This document shows positions 1 through 7,710 of a DNA stretch of 64,000 nucleotides, piece by piece. Location of the stretch: assembly GCA_037442505.1 (NCBI GenBank), contig JBBIPZ010000001.1:135281-199280 (forward strand), in the 5' to 3' direction. The position numbers and the translations under genes are program-made. This DNA is from JBBIPZ01 sp037442505 [NCBI: Deltaproteobacteria bacterium]. Its GTDB lineage: Bacteria; CALINM01. How positions within the stretch are numbered: the stretch's first letter is position 1; each line of letters opens with the position of its first letter. The notes below the pieces were generated by a model that searched no databases, was not told the origin of the DNA, and saw only the letters and a program-made list of their open reading frames with translations.

Positions 1-915
1 CAGATTTTACAGGAAGAGAATAGTAAAAAGCTCGACCAAATGAGAGGTGTTGTTGATGAGAAGCTACACGCAACGCTTGAAAAACGTCTGGGAGAATCAT
101 TTAAATTGGTTAGCGAAAGGCTTGAACTTGTACATAAAGGTTTAGGTGAGATGCAACACTTAGTTACAAGTGTCGGAGATTTGAAGAAGGTTTTAACTAA
201 TATAAAAACAAGGGGTACATGGGGAGAAATACAGCTTGGCAATTTGTTAGAGCAGATTTTATCTCCGGAGCAGTATCTAAAAAACGTTGTAATTAAGAAA
301 GGAAGCACTGAACACGTGGAGTTTGCGATCAGGCTACCCGGCAAGGCTGATGATGAAAGAGAGGTGTTGTTGCCAATAGATGCTAAATTCCCTCAGGAGG
401 CGTATCAAAGACTCTTAGATGCATATGAACATGCAAATCAAGAAAAGATTGATGATATGATAAAGGAGTTAGAAAAGACAATAAAACAAGAGGCAGCAAA
501 GATAAAGGATAAGTACATAGATCCACCTAATACTACAGATTTTGCTATCATGTTTCTTCCTACAGAAGGTCTTTTTGCTGAAGTTTTAAGAATAGCCGGG
601 CTTTGTGAAAAACTCCAGACAGAGTATCGAATTGTTGTCACGGGACCAACAACTTTAGCGGCATTGCTTAATAGTCTTCAGATGGGTTTTAGAACGCTTG
701 CTATTGAAAAACGTTCAAGCGAAGTGTGGCAGCTTTTAGGTGCAGTTAAAACTGAGTTTAGCAAATTTGGTACAATATTGGAAAAAACAAATGAAAAATT
801 AATACAGGCAACTAAAACGATAGACGATGCTGCAAAAAGATCAAGGATTATCGAAAAAAAACTAAATCAGGTCCAGTCTCTTCCACAAGAAACAGCAGAA
901 AAGCTTTTAGAATAA
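1..915 (+). CDS. rmuC: RmuC family DNA recombination protein (5' end outside window)
   Basis: The frame is open from base 1, so the start lies upstream; the first ATG at base 40 is internal. The visible part (about 304 residues) is the conserved RmuC core: a coiled coil with a VDEKLHATLEKRLGESF-like segment, then GTWGEIQLGNLLEQIL, the nuclease-like stretch around LPIDAKFPQEAYQRL, and a C-terminal helical tail. RmuC proteins limit recombination at inverted repeats and are predicted nucleases of the PD-(D/E)xK type. What is missing is probably the N-terminal membrane anchor and the start of the coiled coil. Family assignment is firm; the biochemical role is known only loosely. Confidence 0.9.
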   Translation, partial: QILQEENSKKLDQMRGVVDEKLHATLEKRLGESFKLVSERLELVHKGLGEMQHLVTSVGDLKKVLTNIKTRGTWGEIQLGNLLEQILSPEQYLKNVVIKKGSTEHVEFAIRLPGKADDEREVLLPIDAKFPQEAYQRLLDAYEHANQEKIDDMIKELEKTIKQEAAKIKDKYIDPPNTTDFAIMFLPTEGLFAEVLRIAGLCEKLQTEYRIVVTGPTTLAALLNSLQMGFRTLAIEKRSSEVWQLLGAVKTEFSKFGTILEKTNEKLIQATKTIDDAAKRSRIIEKKLNQVQSLPQETAEKLLE

Positions 916-942
916 TAAAGAAACAAAACTGTATCCTATTTA

Positions 943-971
943 TTGACAAGAGCTATGTAATTGTGATAGAA
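943..971 (+). promoter_or_regulatory. possible sigma70-type promoter for the CheW-like gene
   Basis: A perfect TTGACA lies at 943-948. The best -10 at the right distance (about 965-971, GATAGAA) is poor. It sits between rmuC and the first CheW-like gene, so the position is sensible but the match is one-sided. Confidence 0.35.
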
Positions 972-984
972 AAGCAAAAGAAAT

Positions 985-1398
985 ATGCAGATAATAATAA
1001 ACGTATCAGATTTTTTCTTTGCCCTGCCAGTAAATATTATCGAAAAGGTTGTTTTACCAGAGATGATTTTACACAATGAAGAAGGCTTTTTTCTCAATCA
1101 GATTAAGATAAATTTGTTAAATGCGGAAGAATTTTTCAAGATACGCATTAATAAAAACAACCCCAAAAAAACGTTAATTTTATTTACTTTAAAAAACGAA
1201 GTTCCCGTAGCAATTTTAGCTGATGATGTAGTAGGGTTTGTCAGGGATTGTGATTTGACATGCTTTCAAAGGGGAGAATTTCTTAAAGTATTTGGGTTCG
1301 AATATGTTTCAAAGTTTTGTTCGTACAATAATGTGTTTATCTTTTTTGTAGATGAAGATATGGTTACAAAACGTGTTTCGGAGTTGTTGTGGGAGTGA
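985..1398 (+). CDS. divergent CheW-like protein
   Basis: This 137-residue protein has the size and strand pattern of a single CheW domain: an early FALPVNIIEKVV segment like the CheW 'variable-to-hydrophobic' strand, then alternating hydrophobic strands such as TLILFTLKNEVPVAILADDVVGFV. It lacks the clear Gly-rich CheW signature, so the call rests on length, pattern and the two genes that follow (another CheW-like protein, then a receiver protein). An in-frame TAG at 967 limits any longer start. The end overlaps the next gene by 10 bp, which indicates coupled translation. Likely role: a scaffold in a chemosensory array. Could also be an unrelated small β protein. Confidence 0.55.
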   Translation: MQIIINVSDFFFALPVNIIEKVVLPEMILHNEEGFFLNQIKINLLNAEEFFKIRINKNNPKKTLILFTLKNEVPVAILADDVVGFVRDCDLTCFQRGEFLKVFGFEYVSKFCSYNNVFIFFVDEDMVTKRVSELLWE

Positions 1399-1802
1399 AT
1401 AAATTTTTGAAAGTTAAGATAGACTCGACAACATATTTGTGTCCTGAAGAAAATGTTCACAGGGTTGTCAATTTTGATATGGATAAAATATATGAGTCAC
1501 CTTATGGTCCGAGCTGGCTGGCAAACCTTGTCATATATGAAAAAGAGGTAATACCTTTGCTGAACATAGGTGAAAGTGAAAAAAATTTTAACTCAAAAAC
1601 TAAATTAGCTGTTATAATTAAGAAAATTTTGTTTTTTGTTGCAGTTGAAGTAGATGAAGTTTTAAACTTTGTAGAGATAGGAGATGAGATTATTGAGACG
1701 TCGATTAATGTGGCAAAAAAGTTTGCAAAAAGGGCGTTTGATTATGAGGGCGATGAATGTTATATTTTAGATATAGATGCCCTTTTTTCAGGTAAGGAGT
1801 AA
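1389..1802 (+). CDS. CheW-like coupling protein
   Basis: A 137-residue CheW-type domain: TTYLCPEENVHRVV, then a segment resembling the loop before the CheW core strand (YGPSWLANLVIYEKEVIPLLNIGE), and a second half with VAVEVDEVLNFVEIGDEII. The GTG start at 1389 is placed by GGAG at 1380-1383; a second GTG at 1395 would give a GTGA overlap with the previous stop. CheW proteins bridge CheA and receptors. This pair of divergent CheW-like genes lies 36 kb from the main chemosensory cluster, so it may serve the same arrays or a separate pathway. Confidence 0.65.
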   Translation: MGVNKFLKVKIDSTTYLCPEENVHRVVNFDMDKIYESPYGPSWLANLVIYEKEVIPLLNIGESEKNFNSKTKLAVIIKKILFFVAVEVDEVLNFVEIGDEIIETSINVAKKFAKRAFDYEGDECYILDIDALFSGKE

Positions 1803-2906
1803 ATGATGAAAAATCTGCTCGTTGTTGATGATAGTTTTACTGTTAGAAAAGTTTTAGAAATGTTATTAGTTCCGCTTGGATACAAGCTGACGTTTGCCGA
1901 AAATGGAAAACAAGCTATAGATTTTGTTAAATCAAATGCATTTGAACTTGTGATTTTAGATAAAGGCTTACCAGATATTGATGGTGTTTCTCTTTCAAAA
2001 GAGTTGAAGAAAATTAAGCCCTCCATGAGCTTGATTCTTATGAAAAATGCAAAACAAGAGATAGAAGAAACCACCATGAAAGAATGCAGGATAGATGATG
2101 TTCTCACAAAACCATTCGACTCACAAACATTGATATCTAAAATAGACGCAGTTTCGTCAAAAGTTGAGGAAGTTATCGAGAAACCGATTTTAACAGAGGA
2201 AAAGCAGTCGATTGAAGATAGTTTCAAGTTTGATTTAAGTTTTGGAGAAGAGTTCGCGTTTGAGTCTCCCAAGCGTACCGAAGAAAAGAAAGAGATTGTT
2301 GCTGAGGAGATAGAGGAACTGTCTGATTTAGAGTTGATAGAAGAGATTGAAGAAGCGCCGAAAAAGGAAGAAAAGTTTGAAGAAGAAATTTCCCTAGAAG
2401 ACCTATTAGAGGAAGGTGAAATTAAGATTGAGGAGGAAAAACCTTTAATTGTACCTGTAGAAGAAGAGGAAACAAAGGTAAACATAGACGAGTTGTTCTC
2501 TGATTTGAACGACATATTAACTGAAAAAGAAGAACAACCAAAGGTGTCAGAACGAGAGCCTGTTTTTATGGCTAAGGATGTAAAACCTGTTGTAGAGGAA
2601 GTAGCTAAAGACCTTAAAGAACTCGAAACAATTGCGGAGAAAAGTGAAGCTGAGGAACTAAAAATAGAAGACATCGAAGAACTGGATATATGGGATTTTA
2701 CTCCAGAAGAAGAAAGACAACTTGTTACAGAAACAAAACCTGCAGAAACCATTGCTCCCACTATAAACGAACCGTTTTATGTTGATAGGAAGTCGATAGA
2801 AAGGTTAGTTAGAGAAATAACGTACGAGGTAGTAGAAAAGGTTGCATGGGAGGTCGTTCCTGAAATAGTTGATACAATTCTCAAAGACAAATTTGGCAAG
2901 AAATAA
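1803..2906 (+). CDS. response regulator receiver protein with acidic tail
   Basis: Residues 1-115 are a receiver domain: acidic pair D9-D10, phospho-acceptor D53 in LVILDKGLPDIDG, and K103 in TKPF. The conserved Ser/Thr that should sit 22 residues before this Lys is K81 (LILMKNAK), which is unusual. Residues about 120-310 are a very Glu-rich, probably disordered linker. The last 45 residues form an amphipathic helical module (SIERLVREITYEVVEKVAWEVVPEIV) of a kind seen at the C-terminus of receiver proteins in social-motility type systems. It follows the second CheW-like gene directly with AAGGAG at 1794-1799. Likely a chemosensory output protein; the partner of the C-terminal module is unknown. 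The Ser-rich open frame on the other strand is only a mirror of the Glu codons. Confidence 0.85.
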   Translation: MMKNLLVVDDSFTVRKVLEMLLVPLGYKLTFAENGKQAIDFVKSNAFELVILDKGLPDIDGVSLSKELKKIKPSMSLILMKNAKQEIEETTMKECRIDDVLTKPFDSQTLISKIDAVSSKVEEVIEKPILTEEKQSIEDSFKFDLSFGEEFAFESPKRTEEKKEIVAEEIEELSDLELIEEIEEAPKKEEKFEEEISLEDLLEEGEIKIEEEKPLIVPVEEEETKVNIDELFSDLNDILTEKEEQPKVSEREPVFMAKDVKPVVEEVAKDLKELETIAEKSEAEELKIEDIEELDIWDFTPEEERQLVTETKPAETIAPTINEPFYVDRKSIERLVREITYEVVEKVAWEVVPEIVDTILKDKFGKK

Positions 2907-3012
2907 AAAATGTTTATAATTTGCATCAAAGCGAAAACTTCGAAAAAATTGTTACCCTCTCCCTTAAAATTCAGTAAATTATAAGAAATTTATTAGATAT
3001 TTTGGAGGTTAA

Positions 3013-5790
3013 ATGGAAGAAGAAATTTTGCCTAAAAGTTACCAGCCTGAGACGGTAGAAGAAAAGTGGTATCAGTTTTGGATAGAAAAGGGGTATTTTA
3101 AAGCTCAAGCAAAATCACACAAACCACCATTCTCTATGGTTATTCCCCCACCAAATGTTACTGGTTCACTTCATATGGGGCATGCTTTAAACAACACTAT
3201 ACAGGATATTATCGCTCGTTATAAAAGGATGGATGGCTATAATGTGTTGTGGCTACCCGGGACAGACCATGCAGGAATCGCAACACAGAATGTCGTTGAA
3301 AAGATGATTGCGAAGGAAGGCATTTCGAGACATCATTTAGGGAGAAAAAAGTTTATTGAACGTGTATGGAAATGGAAGGAAGAATCAGGCAGCACAATCA
3401 TTAACCAGCTTAAAAGGTTAGGGGCATCCTGTGATTGGAGCAGGGAACGTTTTACTATGGACGAAGGATTGTCTAAAGCAGTCAAGCAGGTTTTTTTAAG
3501 ACTGTTTAAGGAAGGATTAATTCAACGTGACAACCGTCTTATAAACTGGTGTCCAAGGTGTGGTACTGCACTTTCTGATTTAGAGGTTGAATACGAAGAA
3601 AAAAATGGCAACCTTTACTATATAAAATATCCTTTTGTTGAATACCCGTCCAGATTTATCGTAGTTGCAACGACCCGTCCAGAAACAATGTTAGGTGATA
3701 CTGCTGTAGCAGTGAATCCTGATGACAAAAGGTACAAGCACCTTGTGGGCAAGCATGTTCAACTTCCACTTGCAAACAGGCAGATTCCTATCATTGCTGA
3801 TTCAATGGTAGATGTCGCATTTGGAACGGGTGCTGTTAAGATTACGCCAGCTCATGACTTTGCCGATGAGGCCACAGGCAGAAGACATAACCTTGAATTC
3901 TGTTCCGTTATCGATAGAGAAGGGAAAATGAGCGGTGATATACCTGCTGAATACATAGGACTAAATAGATTTGAGGCGAGAACAAAAATAGTAGATGACC
4001 TAAGACAGCAGGAACTGCTTCTTAAAGTTGAGGCAATGAAACATAATGTTGGGCATTGTTATCGGTGTAAGGATGTAACAGAGCCGCTTTTAACATTGCA
4101 ATGGTTTGTAAGGATCAAATCGCTTGCAGAAAAGGCTATAGCTGCGGTAAGGGAGAAGAAAATAAAAATTATCCCTGAACAGTGGGAAAACACCTACTTT
4201 AACTGGATGGAAAATATTCAGGATTGGTGTATTTCAAGGCAGATATGGTGGGGGCATCAGATACCTGTTTATTATTGTCCCAGATGCGATGGAGATAAAA
4301 TTTTAATTACGCTCAGAGAAAATCAGGCAGATACTAAAAGATTGCAGGGTAATTATAACGACTTTATCAAAGAGGGGTTATCTTTTGAGAAAATCATTGA
4401 GGATATTGATTACTACTTGATTTTAGATGATGCTGTTCCTATCGTTGAGGGAGAATCTTGCAAAAAGTGTGGTTGTAAAGAACTCATTCAGGATCCAGAT
4501 GTGCTCGATACGTGGTTTAGTTCTGCATTGTGGCCATTTTCTACATTAGGCTGGCCTGAACATACAGATGAGCTAAAGACGTTTTACCCTACTTCTGTGC
4601 TTGTAACGGGTTTTGATATACTGTTTTTCTGGGTAGCAAGAATGATCATGATGGGATTGAAATTTATGGAGGATGTCCCATTTAAAGATGTCTATATTCA
4701 TGCTCTTGTCAGAGATTCAAAAGGACAGAAGATGAGTAAATCGAAAGGCAATGTGATAGATCCCCTGTCAGTTATTGATAAATTTGGCACAGATTCATTC
4801 AGGTTTACTCTTGCTGCACTTGCTGCTCAAGGCAGAGATGTCAAACTTTCTGAGGCAAGAATTGAAGGTTATAAACACTTTGTTAATAAGATATGGAATG
4901 CCTCACGCTTTGTAAAGATGAACATAGAAAATTATAAAGTTTCGCAAGACTATGAAATTGACATAAAAAATCTTCATCCATTTGATAACTGGATCCTTAC
5001 ACGGTTAAACGAAACGATTGCAGATGTAAGAAGTTACTATGATAATTACAATTTTAATGATGCGGCAAACGCTATATACAGATTTTTGTGGAACGATTTT
5101 TGTGACTGGTACATAGAACATTCAAAACTAAGGGCAAATGAGAGTGTAGTTAAGCATCTACTATGGTACTGCTTGACAACTTCACTTAAACTTCTGCATC
5201 CCATAATGCCTTTCGTTACAGAAGAGATTTATCAAAGATTGCCTCACTTTGATGAAAGCATAATGATTTCAAACTTTCCTGTGGCAAACACAGCGTTCAT
5301 AGGTAAGGATGTTTCTAATATAGAACTGCTGATAAAGGTTATTCGTGCAATAAGAAATGTGAGAAGTGAGATGAATGTTGCACCTTCCCAGAGACCTTTT
5401 GTAACTATTGTTGCAAAAAACGAGGGTATGGGTAAGTTTTTAAGAGAAGTAAAAGATTTTATTGAGCAGTTAAGCAGGACACAGGCCGAGTTTGTTGACG
5501 AATTGAAAGAAAGACCAGCAAGCTCTGCTTTGACAGTAGTTGAAGGCATAGACATCTGGGTAAATCTGGAAGGATTAATCAATGTCGAAGATGAGAAAAA
5601 TCGTATAATGAAGGAAATTAATAAAACAGAAAAAGATGTTGAGTTTCTTAACAAGAAGCTTTCCAACGAAGATTATCTTAAACATGCGCCGGAAGATGTT
5701 GTCGAAGAGGATAGACAAAAGCTATCTGTTTATAAAGAAAAACTTGCAAAACTTGTAGAAAATTTAGAGTTTTTGAAGGGGTTAAAGTGA
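3013..5790 (+). CDS. valS: valyl-tRNA synthetase
   Basis: 925 residues, full length for ValRS, a class I aminoacyl-tRNA synthetase charging tRNA-Val. The signature HMGH is at residues 54-57 after PPPNVTGSL, and KMSKS is at 573-577. The insertion (CP1) editing domain lies between them, with Cys pairs in WCPRCG, YYCPRC and CKKCGCKEL that suggest zinc knuckles. The last 70 residues are the coiled-coil tRNA arm (NRIMKEINKTEKDVEFLNKK). A GGAGG ribosome site precedes the ATG. The stop overlaps the GTG of nadC by 4 bp, so the two are co-translated. Identity is secure. Confidence 0.98.
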   Translation: MEEEILPKSYQPETVEEKWYQFWIEKGYFKAQAKSHKPPFSMVIPPPNVTGSLHMGHALNNTIQDIIARYKRMDGYNVLWLPGTDHAGIATQNVVEKMIAKEGISRHHLGRKKFIERVWKWKEESGSTIINQLKRLGASCDWSRERFTMDEGLSKAVKQVFLRLFKEGLIQRDNRLINWCPRCGTALSDLEVEYEEKNGNLYYIKYPFVEYPSRFIVVATTRPETMLGDTAVAVNPDDKRYKHLVGKHVQLPLANRQIPIIADSMVDVAFGTGAVKITPAHDFADEATGRRHNLEFCSVIDREGKMSGDIPAEYIGLNRFEARTKIVDDLRQQELLLKVEAMKHNVGHCYRCKDVTEPLLTLQWFVRIKSLAEKAIAAVREKKIKIIPEQWENTYFNWMENIQDWCISRQIWWGHQIPVYYCPRCDGDKILITLRENQADTKRLQGNYNDFIKEGLSFEKIIEDIDYYLILDDAVPIVEGESCKKCGCKELIQDPDVLDTWFSSALWPFSTLGWPEHTDELKTFYPTSVLVTGFDILFFWVARMIMMGLKFMEDVPFKDVYIHALVRDSKGQKMSKSKGNVIDPLSVIDKFGTDSFRFTLAALAAQGRDVKLSEARIEGYKHFVNKIWNASRFVKMNIENYKVSQDYEIDIKNLHPFDNWILTRLNETIADVRSYYDNYNFNDAANAIYRFLWNDFCDWYIEHSKLRANESVVKHLLWYCLTTSLKLLHPIMPFVTEEIYQRLPHFDESIMISNFPVANTAFIGKDVSNIELLIKVIRAIRNVRSEMNVAPSQRPFVTIVAKNEGMGKFLREVKDFIEQLSRTQAEFVDELKERPASSALTVVEGIDIWVNLEGLINVEDEKNRIMKEINKTEKDVEFLNKKLSNEDYLKHAPEDVVEEDRQKLSVYKEKLAKLVENLEFLKGLK

Positions 5791-6617
5791 TAAACATCTT
5801 AAGGTTAAGAGAAACTGTAAAGAATGCACTCCTTGAAGACATTGGTTTTGGCGATATAACTTCCCAGTTAATTGATGATAGTAAAAGGGGAAGGGGCTAT
5901 TTTCTTGCCAAAGAGAAGTTTGTGCTTTGTGGCACTGATGTAGTTAAACTTTGCTTTGAAGAGATTGACGGTGATCTAAAGGTTGACTTTACAGCCAAAG
6001 ATGGCGATGTAATACCAAAAGGTGGAAAGTTTGGTACAGTTAAAGGCAAGCTAAGGAGCATATTAACAGGAGAAAGGGTTGCGCTTAACTTTCTTCAAAG
6101 GCTTTCTGGTATATCAACAATCACAAGACAGTTTGTGGATATTGTAAGTAAATTTGGAGTAAAGATTCTTGATACAAGAAAAACTACACCTTTATTACGT
6201 GATTTAGAAAAGTATGCGGTAAAGGTTGGTGGTGGCTACAATCACAGGTTTAATTTATCGGACGGCGTTTTGATAAAAGACAACCATATTGTTGCTGCAA
6301 AAGGCATTACAAATGCTGTTAAGCTTGCTAAAACAAAAACTACTGCGCTTATTAAGATAGCCGTAGAGGTGAAAAGTATGGATGAACTTAAAGAGGCGTT
6401 AAAAGCGGGCGTTGACCATATTATGCTTGATAATATGTCAGAGAAAGAGATTGCCAAAGCAATAGAGATTGTTAAAAAGGCTGTCCCGGTTGAGGTTTCT
6501 GGCGGGATAAACTTAAATAACATAGAGAAATTTGCAAAACTTAAGCCCGACTTTATTTCTTCAGGGTACATAACTCACTCCGCAAAGGCTGTTGACATCA
6601 GTTTAGAGTTAGAATAG
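5787..6617 (+). CDS. nadC: nicotinate-nucleotide pyrophosphorylase (quinolinate phosphoribosyltransferase)
   Basis: 276 residues, typical for NadC. It converts quinolinate and PRPP to nicotinate mononucleotide, CO2 and pyrophosphate in de novo NAD synthesis. Diagnostic segments are LLEDIGFGDIT at the N-terminus, DTRKTTPLLRDLEKYAVKVGG, then HRFNLSDGVLIKDNH, and late EVSGGINLNNI. The GTG start overlaps the valS stop as GTGA. nadA and nadB are not in the window. The following birA gene begins at the very next base, so nadC-birA is a cofactor pair in one operon. Confidence 0.97.
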   Translation: MINILRLRETVKNALLEDIGFGDITSQLIDDSKRGRGYFLAKEKFVLCGTDVVKLCFEEIDGDLKVDFTAKDGDVIPKGGKFGTVKGKLRSILTGERVALNFLQRLSGISTITRQFVDIVSKFGVKILDTRKTTPLLRDLEKYAVKVGGGYNHRFNLSDGVLIKDNHIVAAKGITNAVKLAKTKTTALIKIAVEVKSMDELKEALKAGVDHIMLDNMSEKEIAKAIEIVKKAVPVEVSGGINLNNIEKFAKLKPDFISSGYITHSAKAVDISLELE

Positions 6618-7577
6618 ATGACCTGGAAAAAGATATTAAACCTTCTCGTTTCTCATAACACATATGTTTCAGGGGAACAGATAGGCAGAAGCCTTAATAT
6701 GAGTCGTACTGCTATCTGGAAACATATAAATTTCTTAAAGCAGTATGGGTATATCATACAAAGTTCATCAAACGCTGGTTATAAACTACAGTTTCCCATA
6801 GACACACCTATTGTTTTAGAGCCAGAAGAACTGACAACAGGTATAGTAGGCAGGCAAATTATTTCTACCATCACCACAACATCAACAAACAATAATGCGA
6901 TTTCAATATCTGAGAATGTTACGGAAGGAACAGTTGTAATTACTGAAAGCCAAACACAAGGCAGAGGTAGGAGAGGAAGAAGCTGGGTTTCTCCATTTGG
7001 AATGGGGCTTTATTTCTCAATCATTTTAAAGCCAGTTTTGCCAGTTGCTAAGTTGCCCAGAATGACAATCCTTATTGGGGTCGCTATTGCTAACGCATTG
7101 AAAAAGTTTAACATTTTCCCTCAGCTCAAGTGGCCTAATGACATTATTTTAAATGAGAAAAAGATTGGGGGAGTTTTGTCAGAACTTTTTGTAGAAGGTG
7201 ATATAGCAAAATATGTAGTTGTTGGTGTAGGACTCAATGTTCACACCAGGTCTGACGACTTTCCAGAAGAGATCAGAAAAATAGCGGGAAGTATATACAC
7301 TGAGACAGGTAAAAGTTTTTCAAGGCTCAAAATTTTAACTGCTTGCCTTTCTGAGATTGATAATGCGTATAAATTTTTTGTAAAAAATAGCGGAGATTTA
7401 GGAGAGTTTGCGCATTCCTGGAATGAAATAGCCTGGAAAAAGGGTGAAGAGGTTTTTATAACTACAGGAAAAGAAAAAGAGCTTTGTAAAATAATTGAAT
7501 TACGGGAAGATGGTGTGTTACTGGTAAAACAGGGCAAAAAACTGAAAGAAGTGTTTGTTGGTGAAATCCTCTTTTAG
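6618..7577 (+). CDS. birA: bifunctional biotin-protein ligase and biotin operon repressor
   Basis: 319 residues. The N-terminal 60 residues form a winged-helix DNA-binding domain (SGEQIGRSLNMSRTAIWKHI), so this is the repressor type (class II) of ligase. The catalytic domain has GRGRRGRSW (biotinyl-AMP binding), LKWPNDI, KIGGVLSE and a C-terminal SH3-like domain. It activates biotin with ATP and transfers it to the carboxyl-carrier protein. The biotin synthesis genes it would repress are not in the window. It starts directly after the nadC stop with no clear ribosome site of its own, so translation probably depends on nadC. Confidence 0.96.
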   Translation: MTWKKILNLLVSHNTYVSGEQIGRSLNMSRTAIWKHINFLKQYGYIIQSSSNAGYKLQFPIDTPIVLEPEELTTGIVGRQIISTITTTSTNNNAISISENVTEGTVVITESQTQGRGRRGRSWVSPFGMGLYFSIILKPVLPVAKLPRMTILIGVAIANALKKFNIFPQLKWPNDIILNEKKIGGVLSELFVEGDIAKYVVVGVGLNVHTRSDDFPEEIRKIAGSIYTETGKSFSRLKILTACLSEIDNAYKFFVKNSGDLGEFAHSWNEIAWKKGEEVFITTGKEKELCKIIELREDGVLLVKQGKKLKEVFVGEILF

Positions 7578-7645
7578 GCAATAGAGCCTTTTTTAAACAT
7601 CTCCAAGACATCAATTTTATAAATTTGGACAAAAAAGGTTTTTTC

Positions 7646-7674
7646 TTGACAGACCTATATCTTGTGGATAAAAT
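7646..7674 (+). promoter_or_regulatory. sigma70-type promoter of nrdJ
   Basis: TTGACA at 7646-7651, a 17-bp spacer, and TAAAAT at 7669-7674 (five of six consensus bases). It points at nrdJ and overlaps the upstream NrdR-box-like site, as expected for a repressed promoter. Confidence 0.75.
7652..7667 (+). promoter_or_regulatory. putative NrdR box, upstream copy
   Basis: The 16-mer GACCTATATCTTGTGG matches the NrdR box consensus (acaCwAtATaTwGtgt) at nine of the ten core positions. It lies in the spacer between the -35 and -10 of the nrdJ promoter. Its core C is exactly 32 bp from that of the second copy, the three-turn spacing known for paired NrdR boxes. Confidence 0.72.
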
Positions 7675-7683
7675 AATTGCACA

Positions 7684-7699
7684 ATACAATATATTGTGA
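7684..7699 (+). promoter_or_regulatory. putative NrdR box, downstream copy
   Basis: The 16-mer ATACAATATATTGTGA contains the 10-bp core CAATATATTG, which fits every position of the NrdR core consensus, and a perfect 12-bp palindrome ACAATATATTGT (7686-7697). It lies just before the nrdJ ribosome site. NrdR, whose gene is outside the window, represses ribonucleotide reductase genes when dATP is high. Confidence 0.78.
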
Positions 7700-7710
7700 T
7701 GGAGGATAAG

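Noticed and set aside
1760-2761. 333-codon Ser-rich open frame on the minus strand
   Set aside because: It is the mirror of the Glu-rich linker of the receiver protein; its composition is almost all Ser, Ile and Phe, and it has no ribosome site or family features.
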